DNA from: Isoperla grammatica
Taxonomy: Eukaryota > Arthropoda > Insecta > Plecoptera > Perlodidae
NCBI GenBank assembly: GCA_945910005.1
Contig: OX246749.1
Span: 26,624,679 to 26,688,678 of the forward strand
Length of the DNA stretch: 64,000 nucleotides
Direction of reading: 5' to 3'
Below, one piece after another: positions 30,701-43,768 of this stretch. Each line of letters opens with the position of its first letter. Position 1 is the first letter of the stretch. Both the position numbers and the translations under genes were made by a program. The notes beneath the pieces were generated by a model. The model made no database searches and had not been told where the DNA came from. It saw nothing but the letters and a program-made list of their open reading frames with translations.

Positions 30701-33700
30701 TAACACATCACAGGAGGGTACACGAGCTCTTGGGATGGTTTACCCCCAGTCTTATTTAACACATCACAGGAGGGAACACGAGCCCTAGGGATGGTTTAAC
30801 CTCAGTCTTATTTAACACATCACAGGAGGGTACACGAGCTCTTGGGATGGTTTACCCCCAGTCTTATTTAACACATCACAGGAGGGAACACGAGCCCTAG
30901 GGATGGTTTACCCTAAGTCTTATTTAACACATCACAGGAGGGAACACGAGCCCTAGGGATGGTTTACCCTCAGTCTTATTTAACACATCACAGGAGGGTA
31001 CACGAGCTCTTGGGATGGTTTAACCTCAGTCTTATTTAACACATCACAGGAGGGAACACGAGCTCCAGAGATGGTTTACCCTCAGTCTTATTTAACACAT
31101 CACAGGAGGGAACACGAGCCCTAGGGATGGTTTACCCTCAGTCTTATTTAACACATCACAGGAGGGAACACGAGCTCCAGAGATGGTTTACCCTCAGTCT
31201 TATTTAACACATCACAGGAGGGTACACGAGCTCTTGGGATGGTTTACCCACAGTCTTATTTAACACATCACAGGAGGGAACACGAGCCCTTGAGATGGTT
31301 TAACCTCAGTCTTATTTAACACATCACAGGAGGGAACACGAGCTCCAGAGATGGTTTACCCTCAGTCTTATTTAACACATCACAGGAGGGTACACGAGCT
31401 CTTGGGATGGTTTACCCACAGTCTTATTTAACACATCACAGGAGGGTACACGAGCTCCAGAGATGGTTTACCCACAGTCTTATTTAACACATCACAGGAG
31501 GGAACACGAGCCTTAGGGATGGTTTACCCCAGTCTTATTTAACACATCACAAGAGGAAACACGAGCCCTAGGGATGGTTTACCCTCAGTCTTATTTAACA
31601 CATCACAGGAGGGAACACGAGCCCTAGGGATGGTTTACCCTCAGTCTTATTTAACACATCACAGGAGGGTACACGAGCTCTTGGGATGGTTTAACCTCAG
31701 TCTTATTTAACACATCACAGGAGGGAACACGAGCCCTTGAGATGGTTTAACCTCAGTCTTATTTAACACATCACAGGAGGGAACACGAGCTCCAGAGATG
31801 GTTTACCCTCAGTCTTATTTAACACATCACAGGAGGGTACACGAGCTCTTGGGATGGTTTACCCACAGTCTTATTTAACACATCACAGGAGGGAACACGA
31901 GCCCTAGGGATGGTTTACCCTCAGTCTTATTTAACACATCACAGGAGGGAACACGAGCCCTTGAGATGGTTTAACCTCAGTCTTATTTAACACATCACAG
32001 GAGGGAACACGAGCCCTAGGGATGGTTTACCCTCAGTCTTATTTAACACATCACAGGAGGGTACACGAGCTCTTGGGATGGTTTACCCACAGTCTTATTT
32101 AACACATCACAGGAGGGAACACGAGCCCTTGAGATGGTTTAACCTCAGTCTTATTTAACACATCACAGGAGGGAACACGAGCTCCAGAGATGGTTTACCC
32201 TCAGTCTTATTTAACACATCACAGGAGGGTACACGAGCTCTTGGGATGGTTTACCCACAGTCTTATTTAACACATCACAGGAGGGTACACGAGCTCTTGG
32301 GATGGTTTACCCACAGTCTTATTTAACACATCACAGGAGGGTACACGAGCCCTTGGGATGGTTTACCCTCAGTCTTATTTAACACATCACAGGAGGGTAC
32401 ACGAGCTCTTGGGATGGTTTACCCACAGTCTTATTTAACACATCACAGGAGGGAACACGAGCTCCAGAGATGGTTTACCCTCAGTCTTATTTAACACATC
32501 ACAGGAGGGAACACGAGCTCCAGAGATGGTTTACCCTCAGTCTTATTTAACACATCACAGGAGGGTACACGAGCTCTTGGGATGGTTTACCCACAGTCTT
32601 ATTTAACACATCACAGGAGGGAACACGAGCTCCAGAGATGGTTTACCCTCAGTCTTATTTAACACATCACAGGAGGGAACACGAGCTCTTGGGATGGTTT
32701 ACCCACAGTCTTATTTAACACATCACAGGAGGGTACACGAGCTCCAGAGATGGTTTACCCTCAGTCTTATTTAACACATCACAGGAGGGTACACGAGCTC
32801 CAGAGATGGTTTACCCACAGTCTTATTTAACACATCACAGGAGGGTACACGAGCTCCAGAGATGGTTTACCCTCAGTCTTATTTAACACATCACAGGAGG
32901 GTACACGAGCTCTTGGGATGGTTTACCCTCAGTCTTATTTAACACATCACAGGAGGGTACACGAGCTCTTGGGATGGTTTACCCACAGTCTTATTTAACA
33001 CATCACAGGAGGGTACACGAGCTCTTGGGATGGTTTACCCTCAGTCTTATTTAACACATCACAGGAGGGAACACGAGCCCTTGAGATGGTTTAACCTCAG
33101 TCTTATTTAACACATCACAGGAGGGAACACGAGCTCCAGAGATGGTTTACCCTCAGTCTTATTTAACACATCACAGGAGGGAACACGAGCCCTAGGGATG
33201 GTTTACCCTCAGTCTTATTTAACACATCACAGGAGGGAACACGAGCTCCAGAGATGGTTTACCCTCAGTCTTATTTAACACATCACAGGAGGGAACACGA
33301 GCCCTAGGGATGGTTTACCCTCAGTCTTATTTAACACATCACAGGAGGGAACACGAGCTCCAGAGATGGTTTACCCTCAGTCTTATTTAACACATCACAG
33401 GAGGGAACACGAGCTCTTGGGATGGTTTACCCACAGTCTTATTTAACACATCACAGGAGGGAACACGAGCTCCAGAGATGGTTTACCCTCAGTCTTATTT
33501 AACACATCACAGGAGGGAACACGAGCTCCAGAGATGGTTTACCCTCAGTCTTATTTAACACATCACAGGAGGGTACACGAGCTCCAGAGATGGTTTACCC
33601 ACAGTCTTATTTAACACATCACAGGAGGGAACACGAGCTCTTGGGATGGTTTACCCTCAGTCTTATTTAACACATCACAGGAGGGAACACGAGCTCTTGG

Positions 33701-34093
33701 GATGGTTTACCCTCAGTCTTATTTAACACATCACAGCAGGGAACACGAGCCATAGAGATGGTTTACCCTCAGTCTTATTTAACACATCACAGCAGGGAAC
33801 ACGAGCCATAGAGATGGTTTACCCTCAGTCTTATTTAACACATCACAGCAGGGAACACGAGCTCTTGGGATGGTTTACCCACAGTCTTATTTAACACATC
33901 ACAGGAGGGAACACGAGCTCCAGAGATGGTTTACCCTCAGTCTTATTTAACACATCACAGGAGGGAACACGAGCTCTTGGGATGGTTTACCCACAGTCTT
34001 ATTTAACACATCACAGGAGGGAACACGAGCTCCAGAGATGGTTTACCCTCAGTCTTATTTAACACATCACAGGAGGGAACACGAGCTCTAGGG

Positions 34094-34507
34094 ATGGTTT
34101 ACCCTCAGTCTTATTTAACACATCACAGGAGGGAACACGAGCTCTTGGGATGGTTTACCCACAGTCTTATTAACACATCACAGGAGGGAACACGAGCCCT
34201 AGGGATGGTTTACCCTCAGTCTTATTTAACACATCACAGGAGGGAACACGAGCTCTTGGGATGGTTTACCCACAGTCTTATTAACACATCACAGGAGGGA
34301 ACACGAGCCCTAGGGATGGTTTACCCTCAGTCTTATTTAACACATCACAGGAGGGAACACGAGCTCTTGGGATGGTTTACCCACAGTCTTATTAACACAT
34401 CACAGGAGGGAACACGAGCCCTAGGGATGGTTTACCCTCAGTCTTATTTAACACATCACAGGAGGGAACACGAGCTCTTGGGATGGTTTACCCACAGTCT
34501 TATTTAA
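34094..34507 (+). repeat. 111-bp dimeric higher-order repeat in satellite A
   Basis: A 56-bp unit (CCCTAGG, ...CCCTCAG) alternates with a 55-bp unit (CTCTTGG, ...CCCACAG) about four times. Because 111 is divisible by three, one frame stays open for 137 codons. That open frame is a consequence of the dimer and is not evidence for a protein. Confidence 0.75.
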
Positions 34508-37500
34508 CACATCACAGGAGGGAACACGAGCTCTTGGGATGGTTTACCCACAGTCTTATTTAACACATCACAGGAGGGAACACGAGCTCCAGAGATGGTT
34601 TACCCTCAGTCTTATTTAACACATCACAGGAGGGAACACGAGCTCCAGAGATGGTTTACCCTCAGTCTTATTTAACACATCACAGGAGGGTACACGAGCC
34701 CTAGGGATGGTTTACCCTCAGTCTTATTTAACACATCACAGGAGGGAACACGAGCTCCAGAGATGGTTTACCCACAGTCTTATTTAACACATCACAGGAG
34801 GGAACACGAGCTCCAGAGATGGTTTACCCACAGTCTTATTTAACACATCACAGGAGGGAACACGAGCCCTTGGGATGGTTTACCCTCAGTCTTATTTAAC
34901 ACATCACAGGAGGGAACACGAGCCCTAGGGATGGTTTACCCACAGTCTTATTTAACACATCACAGGAGGGAACACGAGCTCCAGAGATGGTTTACCCACA
35001 GTCTTATTTAACACATCACAGGAGGGAACACGAGCTCCAGAGATGGTTTACCCACAGTCTTATTTAACACATCACAGGAGGGAACACGAGCCCTAGGGAT
35101 GGTTTACCCACAGTCTTATTTAACACATCACAGGAGGGAACACGAGCCCTTGGGATGGTTTACCCTCAGTCTTATTTAACACATCACAGGAGGGTACACG
35201 AGCCCTAGGGATGGTTTACCCACAGTCTTATTTAACACATCACAGGAGGGAACACGAGCTCCAGAGATGGTTTACCCACAGTCCTATTTAACACATCACA
35301 GGAGGGAACACGAGCTCCAGAGATGGTTTACCCTCAGTCTTATTTAACACATCACAGGAGGGAACACGAGCTCCAGAGATGGTTTACCCTCAGTCTTATT
35401 TAACACATCACAGGAGGGTACACGAGCCCTAGGGATGGTTTACCCTCAGTCTTATTTAACACATCACAGGAGGGAACACGAGCTCCAGAGATGGTTTACC
35501 CACAGTCCTATTTAACACATCACAGGAGGGAACACGAGCTCCAGGGATGGTTTACCCTCAGTCTTATTTAACACATCACAGGAGGGTACACGAGCGCTTG
35601 GGATGGTTTACCCACAGTCTTATTTAACACATCACAGGAGGGAACACGAGCTCCAGGGATGGTTTACCCACAGTCTTATTTAACACATCACAGGAGGGAA
35701 CACGAGCTCCAGGGATGGTTTACCCACAGTCTTATTTAACACATCACAGGAGGGAACACGAGCGCTTGGGATGGTTTACCCCCAGTCTTATTTGACACAT
35801 CACAGCAGGGAACACGAGCTCCAGGGATGGTTTACCCACAGTCTTATTTAACACATCACAGGAGGGAACACGAGCGCTTGGGATGGTTTACCCCCAGTCT
35901 TATTTGACACATCACAGGAGGGAACACGAGCTCCAGGGATGGTTTACCCACAGTCTTATTTAACACATCACAGGAGGGAACACGAGCGCTTGGGATGGTT
36001 TACCCCCAGTCTTATTTAACACATCACAGGAGGGAACACGAGCCCTAGGGATGGTTTACCCCCAGTCTTATTTAACACATCACAGGAGGGAACACGAGCT
36101 CCAGAGATGGTTTACCCTCAGTCTTATTTAACACATCACAGGAGGGAACACGAGCCCTAGGGATGGTTTACCCACAGTCTTATTTAACACATCACAGGAG
36201 GGAACACGAGCTCCAGAGATGGTTTACCCTCAGTCTTATTTAACACATCACAGGAGGGTACACGAGCCCTTGGGATGGTTTACCCTCAGTCTTATTTAAC
36301 ACATCACAGGAGGGAACACGAGCTCCAGAGATGGTTTACCCACAGTCTTATTTAACACATCACAGGAGGGAACACGAGCCCTAGGGATGGTTTACCCACA
36401 GTCTTATTTAACACATCACAGGAGGGAACACGAGCCCTAGGGATGGTTTACCCTCAGTCTTATTTAACACATCACAGGAGGGAACACGAGCTCCAGAGAT
36501 GGTTTACCCACAGTCTTATTTAACACATCACAGGAGGGAACACGAGCTCCAGAGATGGTTTACCCTCAGTCTTATTTAACACATCACAGGAGGGAACACG
36601 AGCCCTAGGGATGGTTTACCCTCAGTCTTATTTAACACATCACAGGAGGGAACACGAGCTCCAGAGATGGTTTACCCACAGTCTTATTTAACACATCACA
36701 GGAAGGAACACGAGCCCTAGGGATGGTTTACCCTCAGTCTTATTTAACACATCACAGGAGGGAACACGAGCCCTAGGGATGGTTTACCCTCAGTCTTATT
36801 TAACACATCACAGGAGGGAACACGAGCTCCAGAGATGGTTTACCCACAGTCTTATTTAACACATCACAGGAGGGAACACGAGCTCCAGAGATGGTTTACC
36901 CACAGTCTTATTTAACACATCACAGGAGGGAACACGAGCTCCAGAGATGGTTTACCCACAGTCTTATTTAACACATCACAGCAGGGAACACGAGCTCCAG
37001 AGATGGTTTACCCACAGTCTTATTTAACACATCACAGCAGGGAACACGAGCTCCAGAGATGGTTTACCCACAGTCTTATTTAACACATCACAGGAGGGAA
37101 CACGAGCTCCAGAGATGGTTTACCCACAGTCTTATTTAACACATTACAGCAGGGAACACGAGCTCCAGAGATGGTTTACCCACAGTCTTATTTAACACAT
37201 CACAGGAGGGAACACGAGCTCCAGAGATGGTTTACCCACAGTCTTATTTAACACATCACAGCAGGGAACACGAGCTCCAGAGATGGTTTACCCACAGTCT
37301 TATTTAACACATCACAGGAGGGAACACGAGCTCCAGAGATGGTTTACCCACAGTCTTATTTAACACATCACAGGAGGGAACACGAGCTCCAGAGATGGTT
37401 TACCCACAGTCTTATTTAACACATCACAGCAGGGAACACGAGCTCCAGAGATGGTTTACCCACAGTCTTATTTAACACATCACAGCAGGGAACACGAGCT

Positions 37501-39440
37501 CCAGAGATGGTTTACCCACAGTCTTATTTAACACATCACAGGAGGGAACACGAGCTCCAGAGATGGTTTACCCACAGTCTTATTTAACACATCACAGGAG
37601 GGAACACGAGCCCTAGGGATGGTTTACCCTCAGTCTTATTTAACACATCACAGGAGGGAACACGAGCCCTAGGGATGGTTTACCCTCAGTCTTATTTAAC
37701 ACATCACAGGAGGGAACACGAGCTCCAGAGATGGTTTACCCTCAGTCTTATTTAACACATCACAGCAGGGAACACGAGCTCCAGAGATGGTTTACCCACA
37801 GTCTTATTTAACACATCACAGGAGGGAACACGAGCTCCAGAGATGGTTTACCCACAGTCTTATTTAACACATCACAGCAGGGAACACGAGCTCCAGAGAT
37901 GGTTTACCCACAGTCTTATTTAACACATCACAGGAGGGAACACGAGCTCCAGAGATGGTTTACCCACAGTCTTATTTAACACATCACAGGAGGGAACACG
38001 AGCTCCAGAGATGGTTTACCCACAGTCTTATTTAACACATCACAGCAGGGAACACGAGCTCCAGAGATGGTTTACCCACAGTCTTATTTAACACATCACA
38101 GCAGGGAACACGAGCTCCAGAGATGGTTTACCCACAGTCTTATTTAACACATCACAGGAGGGAACACGAGCTCCAGAGATGGTTTACCCACAGTCTTATT
38201 TAACACATCACAGGAGGGAACACGAGCCCTAGGGATGGTTTACCCTCAGTCTTATTTAACACATCACAGGAGGGAACACGAGCCCTAGGGATGGTTTACC
38301 CTCAGTCTTATTTAACACATCACAGGAGGGAACACGAGCTCCAGAGATGGTTTACCCTCAGTCTTATTTAACACATCACAGGAGGGAACACGAGCTCCAG
38401 AGATGGTTTACCCACAGTCTTATTTAACACATCACAGGAGGGAACACGAGCCCTAGGGATGGTTTACCCTCAGTCTTATTTAACACATCACAGGAGGGAA
38501 CACGAGCTCCAGAGATGGTTTACCCTCAGTCTTATTTAACACATCACAGGAGGGAACACGAGCTCCAGAGATGGTTTACCCTCAGTCTTATTTAACACAT
38601 CACAGGAGGGAACACGAGCCCTTGGGATGGTTTACCCCCAGTCTTATTTAACACATCACAGGAGGGAACACGAGCCCTAGGGATGGTTTACCCCCAGTCT
38701 TATTTAACACATCACAGGAGGGAACACGAGCTCCAGAGATGGTTTACCCACAGTCTTATTTAACACATCACAGGAGGGAACACGAGCTCCAGAGATGGTT
38801 TACCCTCAGTCTTATTTAACACATCACAGGAGGGAACACGAGCTCCAGAGATGGTTTACCCACAGTCTTATTTAACACATCACAGGAGGGAACACGAGCT
38901 CCAGAGATGGTTTACCCACAGTCTTATTTAACACATCACAGGAGGGAACACGAGCCCTAGGGATGGTTTACCCTCAGTCTTATTTAACACATCACAGGAG
39001 GCAACACGAGCTCCAGAGATGGTTTACCCACAGTCTTATTTAACACATCACAGGAGGGAACACGAGCTCCAGAGATGGTTTACCCACAGTCTTATTTAAC
39101 ACATCACAGGAGGGAACACGAGCTCCAGAGATGGTTTACCCACAGTCTTATTTAACACATCACAGGAGGGAACACGAGCTCCAGAGATGGTTTACCCACA
39201 GTCTTATTTAACACATCACAGGAGGGAACACGAGCCCTAGGGATGGTTTACCCTCAGTCTTATTTAACACATCACAGGAGGCAACACGAGCTCCAGAGAT
39301 GGTTTACCCACAGTCTTATTAACACATCACAGGAGGGAACACGAGCTCCAGAGATGGTTTACCCTCAGTCTTATTTAACACATCACAGGAGGGAACACGA
39401 GCTCCAGAGATGGTTTACCCTCAGTCTTATTTAACACATC

Positions 39441-39860
39441 AAAGAAGGGTACACGAGCCCTAGGGATGGTTTACCCCCAGTCTTATTTAACATATCACAG
39501 AAGGGTACACGAGCCCTAGGGATGGTTTAACCCCAGTCTTATTTAACACATACAGGAGGGTACACGAGTCCTAGGGATGGTTTACCCACAGTCTTATTTA
39601 ACACATCACAGGAGGGAACACGAGCTCCAGAGATGGTTTACCCTCAGTCTTATTTAACACATCACAGGAGGGAACACGAGCTCCAGAGATGGTTTACCCT
39701 CAGTCTTATTTAACACATCAAAGAAGGGTACACGAGCCCTAGGGATGGTTTACCCCCAGTCTTATTTAACATATCACAGAAGGGTACACGAGCCCTAGGG
39801 ATGGTTTAACCCCAGTCTTATTTAACACATACAGGAGGGTACACGAGTCCTAGGGATGGT
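39441..39860 (+). repeat. 279-bp duplication near right edge of satellite A
   Basis: A distinctive trio of units with AAAGAAGG, CATATCACAGAAGG and the deleted ACACATACAGG occurs at 39441 and again at 39720, offset 279 bp (five units, one of 55 bp). Confidence 0.7.
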
Positions 39861-42351
39861 TTACCCTCAGTCTTATTTAACACATCACAGGAGGGAACAC
39901 GAGCCCTAGGAATGCTTTACCCTCAGTCTTATTTAACACATCACAGGAGGGAACACGAGCCCTAGGGATGCTTTACCCTCAGACTTATTTAACACATCAC
40001 AGGAGGGAACACGAGCCCTAGGGATGGCTTACCCTCAGTCTTATTTAACACATCACAGGAGGGAACACGAGCCCTAGGGATGGTTTACCCCCAGTCTTAT
40101 TTAACACATCACAGGAGGGAACACGAGCCCTAGGGATGGTTTACCCTCAGTCTTATTGAACACATCACAGGAGGGAACACGAGCCCTAGGGATGGTTAAC
40201 CCTCAGTCTTATTGAACACATCACAGGAGGCAACACGAGCCCTAGGGATGGTTTACCCTCAGTCTTATTTAACACATCACAGGAGGGAACACGAGCCCTA
40301 GGAATGCTTTACCCTCAGTCTTATTTAACACATCACAGGAGGCAACACGAGCCCTAGGGTTGGTTTACCCTCAGTCTTATTTAACACATCACAGGAGTGT
40401 ACTCGAGCCCTAGAGATAGTTAACCCTCAGTCTTATTTAACAGATCACAGGAGGGTACACGAGGCCTAGGGATGGTTTACCCCCAGTCTTATTTAACACA
40501 TCACAGGAGGGTACACGAGCCCTAGGGATGCTTTACCCTCAGTCTTATTTAACACATCACAAGAGGCAACACGAGCCCTAGGGATGGTTTACCCTCAGTC
40601 TTATTTAACACATCACAGGAGTGTACACGAGGCCTAGGGATGGTTTACCCTCAGTCTTATTTAACACATCACAGGAGTGTACACGAGGCCTAGGGATGGT
40701 TTACCCTCAGTCTTATTTAACAGATCACAGGAGTGTACACGAGCCCTAGAGATAGTTAACCCTCAGTCTTATTTAACAGATCACAGGAGGGTACACGAGC
40801 CCTAGGGATGGTTTACCCCCAGTCTTATTTAACACATCACAGGAGGGTACACGAGCCCTAGGGATGGTTTACCCTCAGTCTTATTTAACACATCACAGGA
40901 GGGTACACGAGCCCTATGGATAGTTTACCCCCAGTCTTATTTAACACATCACAGAAGGTTACACGAGCCCTAGGGATGGTTTACCCCCAATCTTATTTAA
41001 CACATCACAGGAGGCAACACGAGCCCTAGGGATGGTTTACCCCAAGTCTTATTTAACACATTACAGGAGGGTACACGAGCCCTAGGGATGCTTTACCAAC
41101 AGTCTTATTTAACACATCACAGGAGGGAACACGAGCCCTAGGGATGGTTTACCTCCAGTCTTATTAAACACATCACAGGAAGGTACACGAGCCCTAGGGA
41201 TGGTTTACCTCCAGTCTTATTTAACACATCACAGGAGGGAACACGAGCCCTAGGATGGTTTACCCCCAGTCTTATTTAACACATCACAGGAGGGAACACG
41301 AGCTTTAGGGATGGTTTACCCTCAGTCTTATTTAACACATCACAAGAGGGAACACGAGCCCTAGGGATGGTTTACCCTTAGTCTTATTTAACACATCACA
41401 GGAGGGAACACGAGCTCTAGGGATGGTTTACCCTCAGTCTTATTTAACACATCACAGGAGGGTACCCGAGCCCTAGGGATTGTTTACCCTCAGTCTTAAT
41501 TACACATCACAGGAGGGAACACGAGCACTAGGGATGGTTTAACCCCAGTCTTATTTAACACATCACAGGAGGGTACACGAGCCCTAGGGATGGTTTACCC
41601 TCAGTCTTATTAACACATCACTGGAGGGAACACGAGCCCTAGGGATGGTTTACCCTCAGTCTTATTTAACACATCACAGGAGGGAACACGAGCCCTAGGG
41701 ATGGTTTACCCTCAGTCTTAATTACACATCACAGGAGGGAACACGAGCCCTAGGGATGGTTTACCCCCAGTGATATTTAACACATCACAGGAGGGTACAC
41801 GAGCCCTAGGGATGGTTTACCCTCAGTCATATTAACACATCACTGGAGGGAACACGAGCCCTAGGGATGGTTTACCCTCAGTCTTATTTAACACATCACA
41901 GGAGGGAACACGAGCTCTAGGGATGGTTTACCCTCAGTCTTATTAACACATCACTGGAGGGAACACGAGCCCTAGGGATGGTTTACCCTCAGTCTTATTT
42001 AACACATCACAGGAGGGAACACGAGCTCTAGGGATGGTTTACCCTCAGTCTTATTAACACATCACTGGAGTGAACACGAGCCCTAGGGATGGTTTACCCC
42101 CAGTCTTATTTAACACATCACAGGAGGGAACACGAGCCCTAGAGATGGTTTACCCTCAGTCTTAATTACACATCACAGGAGGGAACACGAGCCCTAGGGA
42201 TGGTTTACCCCCAGTCTTATTTAACACATCACAGGAGGGTACACGAGCCCTAGGGATGGTTTACCCCCAGTCTTATTTAACACATCACAGGAGGGTACAC
42301 GAGCCCTAGGGATGGTTTACCCTCAGTCTTATTAACACATCACAGGAGGGA

Positions 42352-42366
42352 ACACGAGGCTCGTGT
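42352..42366. repeat. Orientation-switch junction of satellite A
   Basis: The last plus-oriented unit ends ACACGAG (42352-42358). One G follows, then CTCGTGT (42360-42366), where the units continue in reverse orientation. The junction is a perfect 7-bp palindrome with a single-base spacer. Confidence 0.8.
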
Positions 42367-42651
42367 ACCATCCTTGGATGTGTTGTTTAAGAAAGAAGAC
42401 TGAGGAAAACCATCTCCAGGGCTAGTGTACCCTCTTTGGATGTGTTGTGTACGAAATAAGACGGAGGGTGAACTATCCCTAGGGCTCGTGTACCCTCCTA
42501 GGATGTGTTGTTTTTAGAAATAAGACTGGGGGTAAACCATCCCTAGGGCTCGTGTATCCTTCTCTGCTACTATTGGGCGTAATTGATCCCTGGCGGGGGT
42601 ATTTGTACCCTAGAGCTGGTTTACCGGGGGGGTAAGCGATTCCTGGGACAC
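42360..42651 (-). repeat. Right inverted flank of satellite A with 62-64-bp reversed units
   Basis: Reversed diverged units begin at 42360, 42422, 42485 and 42549, spaced 62, 63 and 64 bp. They keep the longer inter-box sequence (TTGTTTAAGAAA and relatives) found at the left edge. Beyond them lie the counterpart of the left 26-bp segment (42600-42625) and the terminal GTGTCCCAGGAATCG read on the minus strand (42651-42637). Confidence 0.7.
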
Positions 42652-42878
42652 CGGTTCCGCTCACGGCAATACAGTCGCTTCCAAAATACACCTAGCTAGT
42701 TGACACAAACTATATCTGCTGGTCTGTTCTGTGTACACAATTATTTATTATCAGGCCTGTGCGTTTTACATATAGAGCTTATTGGAACGGACGCGAAACA
42801 TTGTTCAAAGAATGTTTCCTAGGTACATATTTGCCCTGCTGAATGTCAGCTGTTACTGCCTATAGATCTAGACTCTCC
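42652..42878. other. Unique spacer between satellite A and the 89-bp array
   Basis: Non-repetitive sequence with no gene or structure recognised. Confidence 0.4.
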
Positions 42879-43768
42879 ACATTGCTATGGTCGTATATCC
42901 AGATACTCAGTGACTACGACACACATGTACTTGAAGGAGTAAACAATGTAATAAGGTTATGTCAAGGACATTGCTATGATCGTATATCCAGAAACTCACT
43001 GACTACGCCACATATGTACTTGAAGGAGTAAACAATGTAATAAGGTTATGTCAAGGACATTGCTATGATCATATATCCAGATACTCAGTTACTTCGACAC
43101 ATATGTACTTGAAGGAGTAAACAATATAATTTGGTTATGTCAAGGACATTGCTATGATCATATATCCAGATACTCAGTTACTACGACACACATGTACTTG
43201 AAGGAGTTAACAATGTAATAAGGTTATGTCAAGGACATTGCTATGATCATATATCCAGAAACTCACGGACTACGACACATATGTACTTGAAGGAGTAAAC
43301 AATGTTATAAGGTGATGTCAAGGACATTGCTATGATCATATATCCAGAAACTCACGGACTACGACACATATGTACTTGAAGGAGTAAACAATGTAATAAG
43401 GTTATGTCAAGGACATTGCTATGATCATATATCCAGAAACTCACGGACTACGACACATATGTACTTGAAGGAGTAAACAATGTAATAAGGTTATGTCAAG
43501 GACATTGCTATGATCATATATCCAGAAACTCACGGACTACGACACATATGTACATGAAGGAGTAAACAATGTAATAAGGTTATGTCAAGGACATTGCTAT
43601 GATCATATATCCAGAAACTCACGGACTACGACACATATGTACTTGAAGGAGTAAACAATGTTATAAGGTGATGTCAAGGACATTGCTATGATCATATATC
43701 CAGAAACTCACTTACTACGACACATATGTACTTGACGGAGTAAACAAAGTAATAAGGTTATGTCAAGG
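42879..43768 (+). repeat. 89-bp tandem array, 10 copies
   Basis: Units begin ACATTGCTATGATC at 42879, 42968, 43057 and so on every 89 bp to 43680; the last ends at 43768. The first copies are the most diverged (GGTCGTATATCC). A variant GTTATAAGGTGATGTC occurs at about 43304 and 43660, 356 bp or four units apart, suggesting a tetrameric higher-order block. Confidence 0.93.

Larger units (their letters stand above)
1311..42358 (+). repeat. Satellite A, 56/55-bp tandem array, about 41 kb
   Basis: The unit reads CACGAG-CTCCAGA-GATGGTTTACCC, then ACAGTCTTATTTAAC, then ACATCACAGGAGGGAA. It is 56 bp, or 55 bp where CTTATTTAAC is CTTATTAAC. Dividing the span by the unit gives roughly 730-740 copies. 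Subfamilies differ mainly in the box after CACGAG (CTCCAGA, CCCTAGG, CCCTTGG, CTTAAGG, CTCTTGG, CGCTTGG) and in TTTACCC versus TTTAACC or TTTAATC. They occur in domains: CTCCAGA dominates about 1.9-4.7, 18.5-25.9 and 36.8-39.4 kb; CCCTAGG/CCCTTGG with TTTAACC or TTTAATC dominates about 5-9.8 kb; CCCTAGG/CTCTTGG dominates 14.6-18.3 kb; 55-bp units dominate 9.9-13.1 and 28.8-30.1 kb. Edges are the most diverged. Open frames here are incidental because the unit has few stops. Confidence 0.97.
1139..42651. mobile_element. Composite: satellite A bounded by inverted repeats (foldback/TIR transposon-like)
   Basis: Matching inverted flanks (1139-1310 and about 42360-42651) enclose a 41-kb tandem array whose unit is already present in the flanks. 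Foldback elements such as Drosophila FB are known to have long inverted termini built of tandem repeats, and in D. virilis the foldback element Tetris is known to have seeded a satellite. I infer the same kind of origin here. No transposase is encoded, and no clean target duplication was found, so mobility is an inference. Confidence 0.45.

Noticed and set aside
2958..39434. Open frames of 60-137 codons within satellite A (MVYPQSYLTHH-type peptides)
   Set aside because: They follow the 56/55-bp repeat and shift frame with unit length. There is no start context, domain or evidence of selection.
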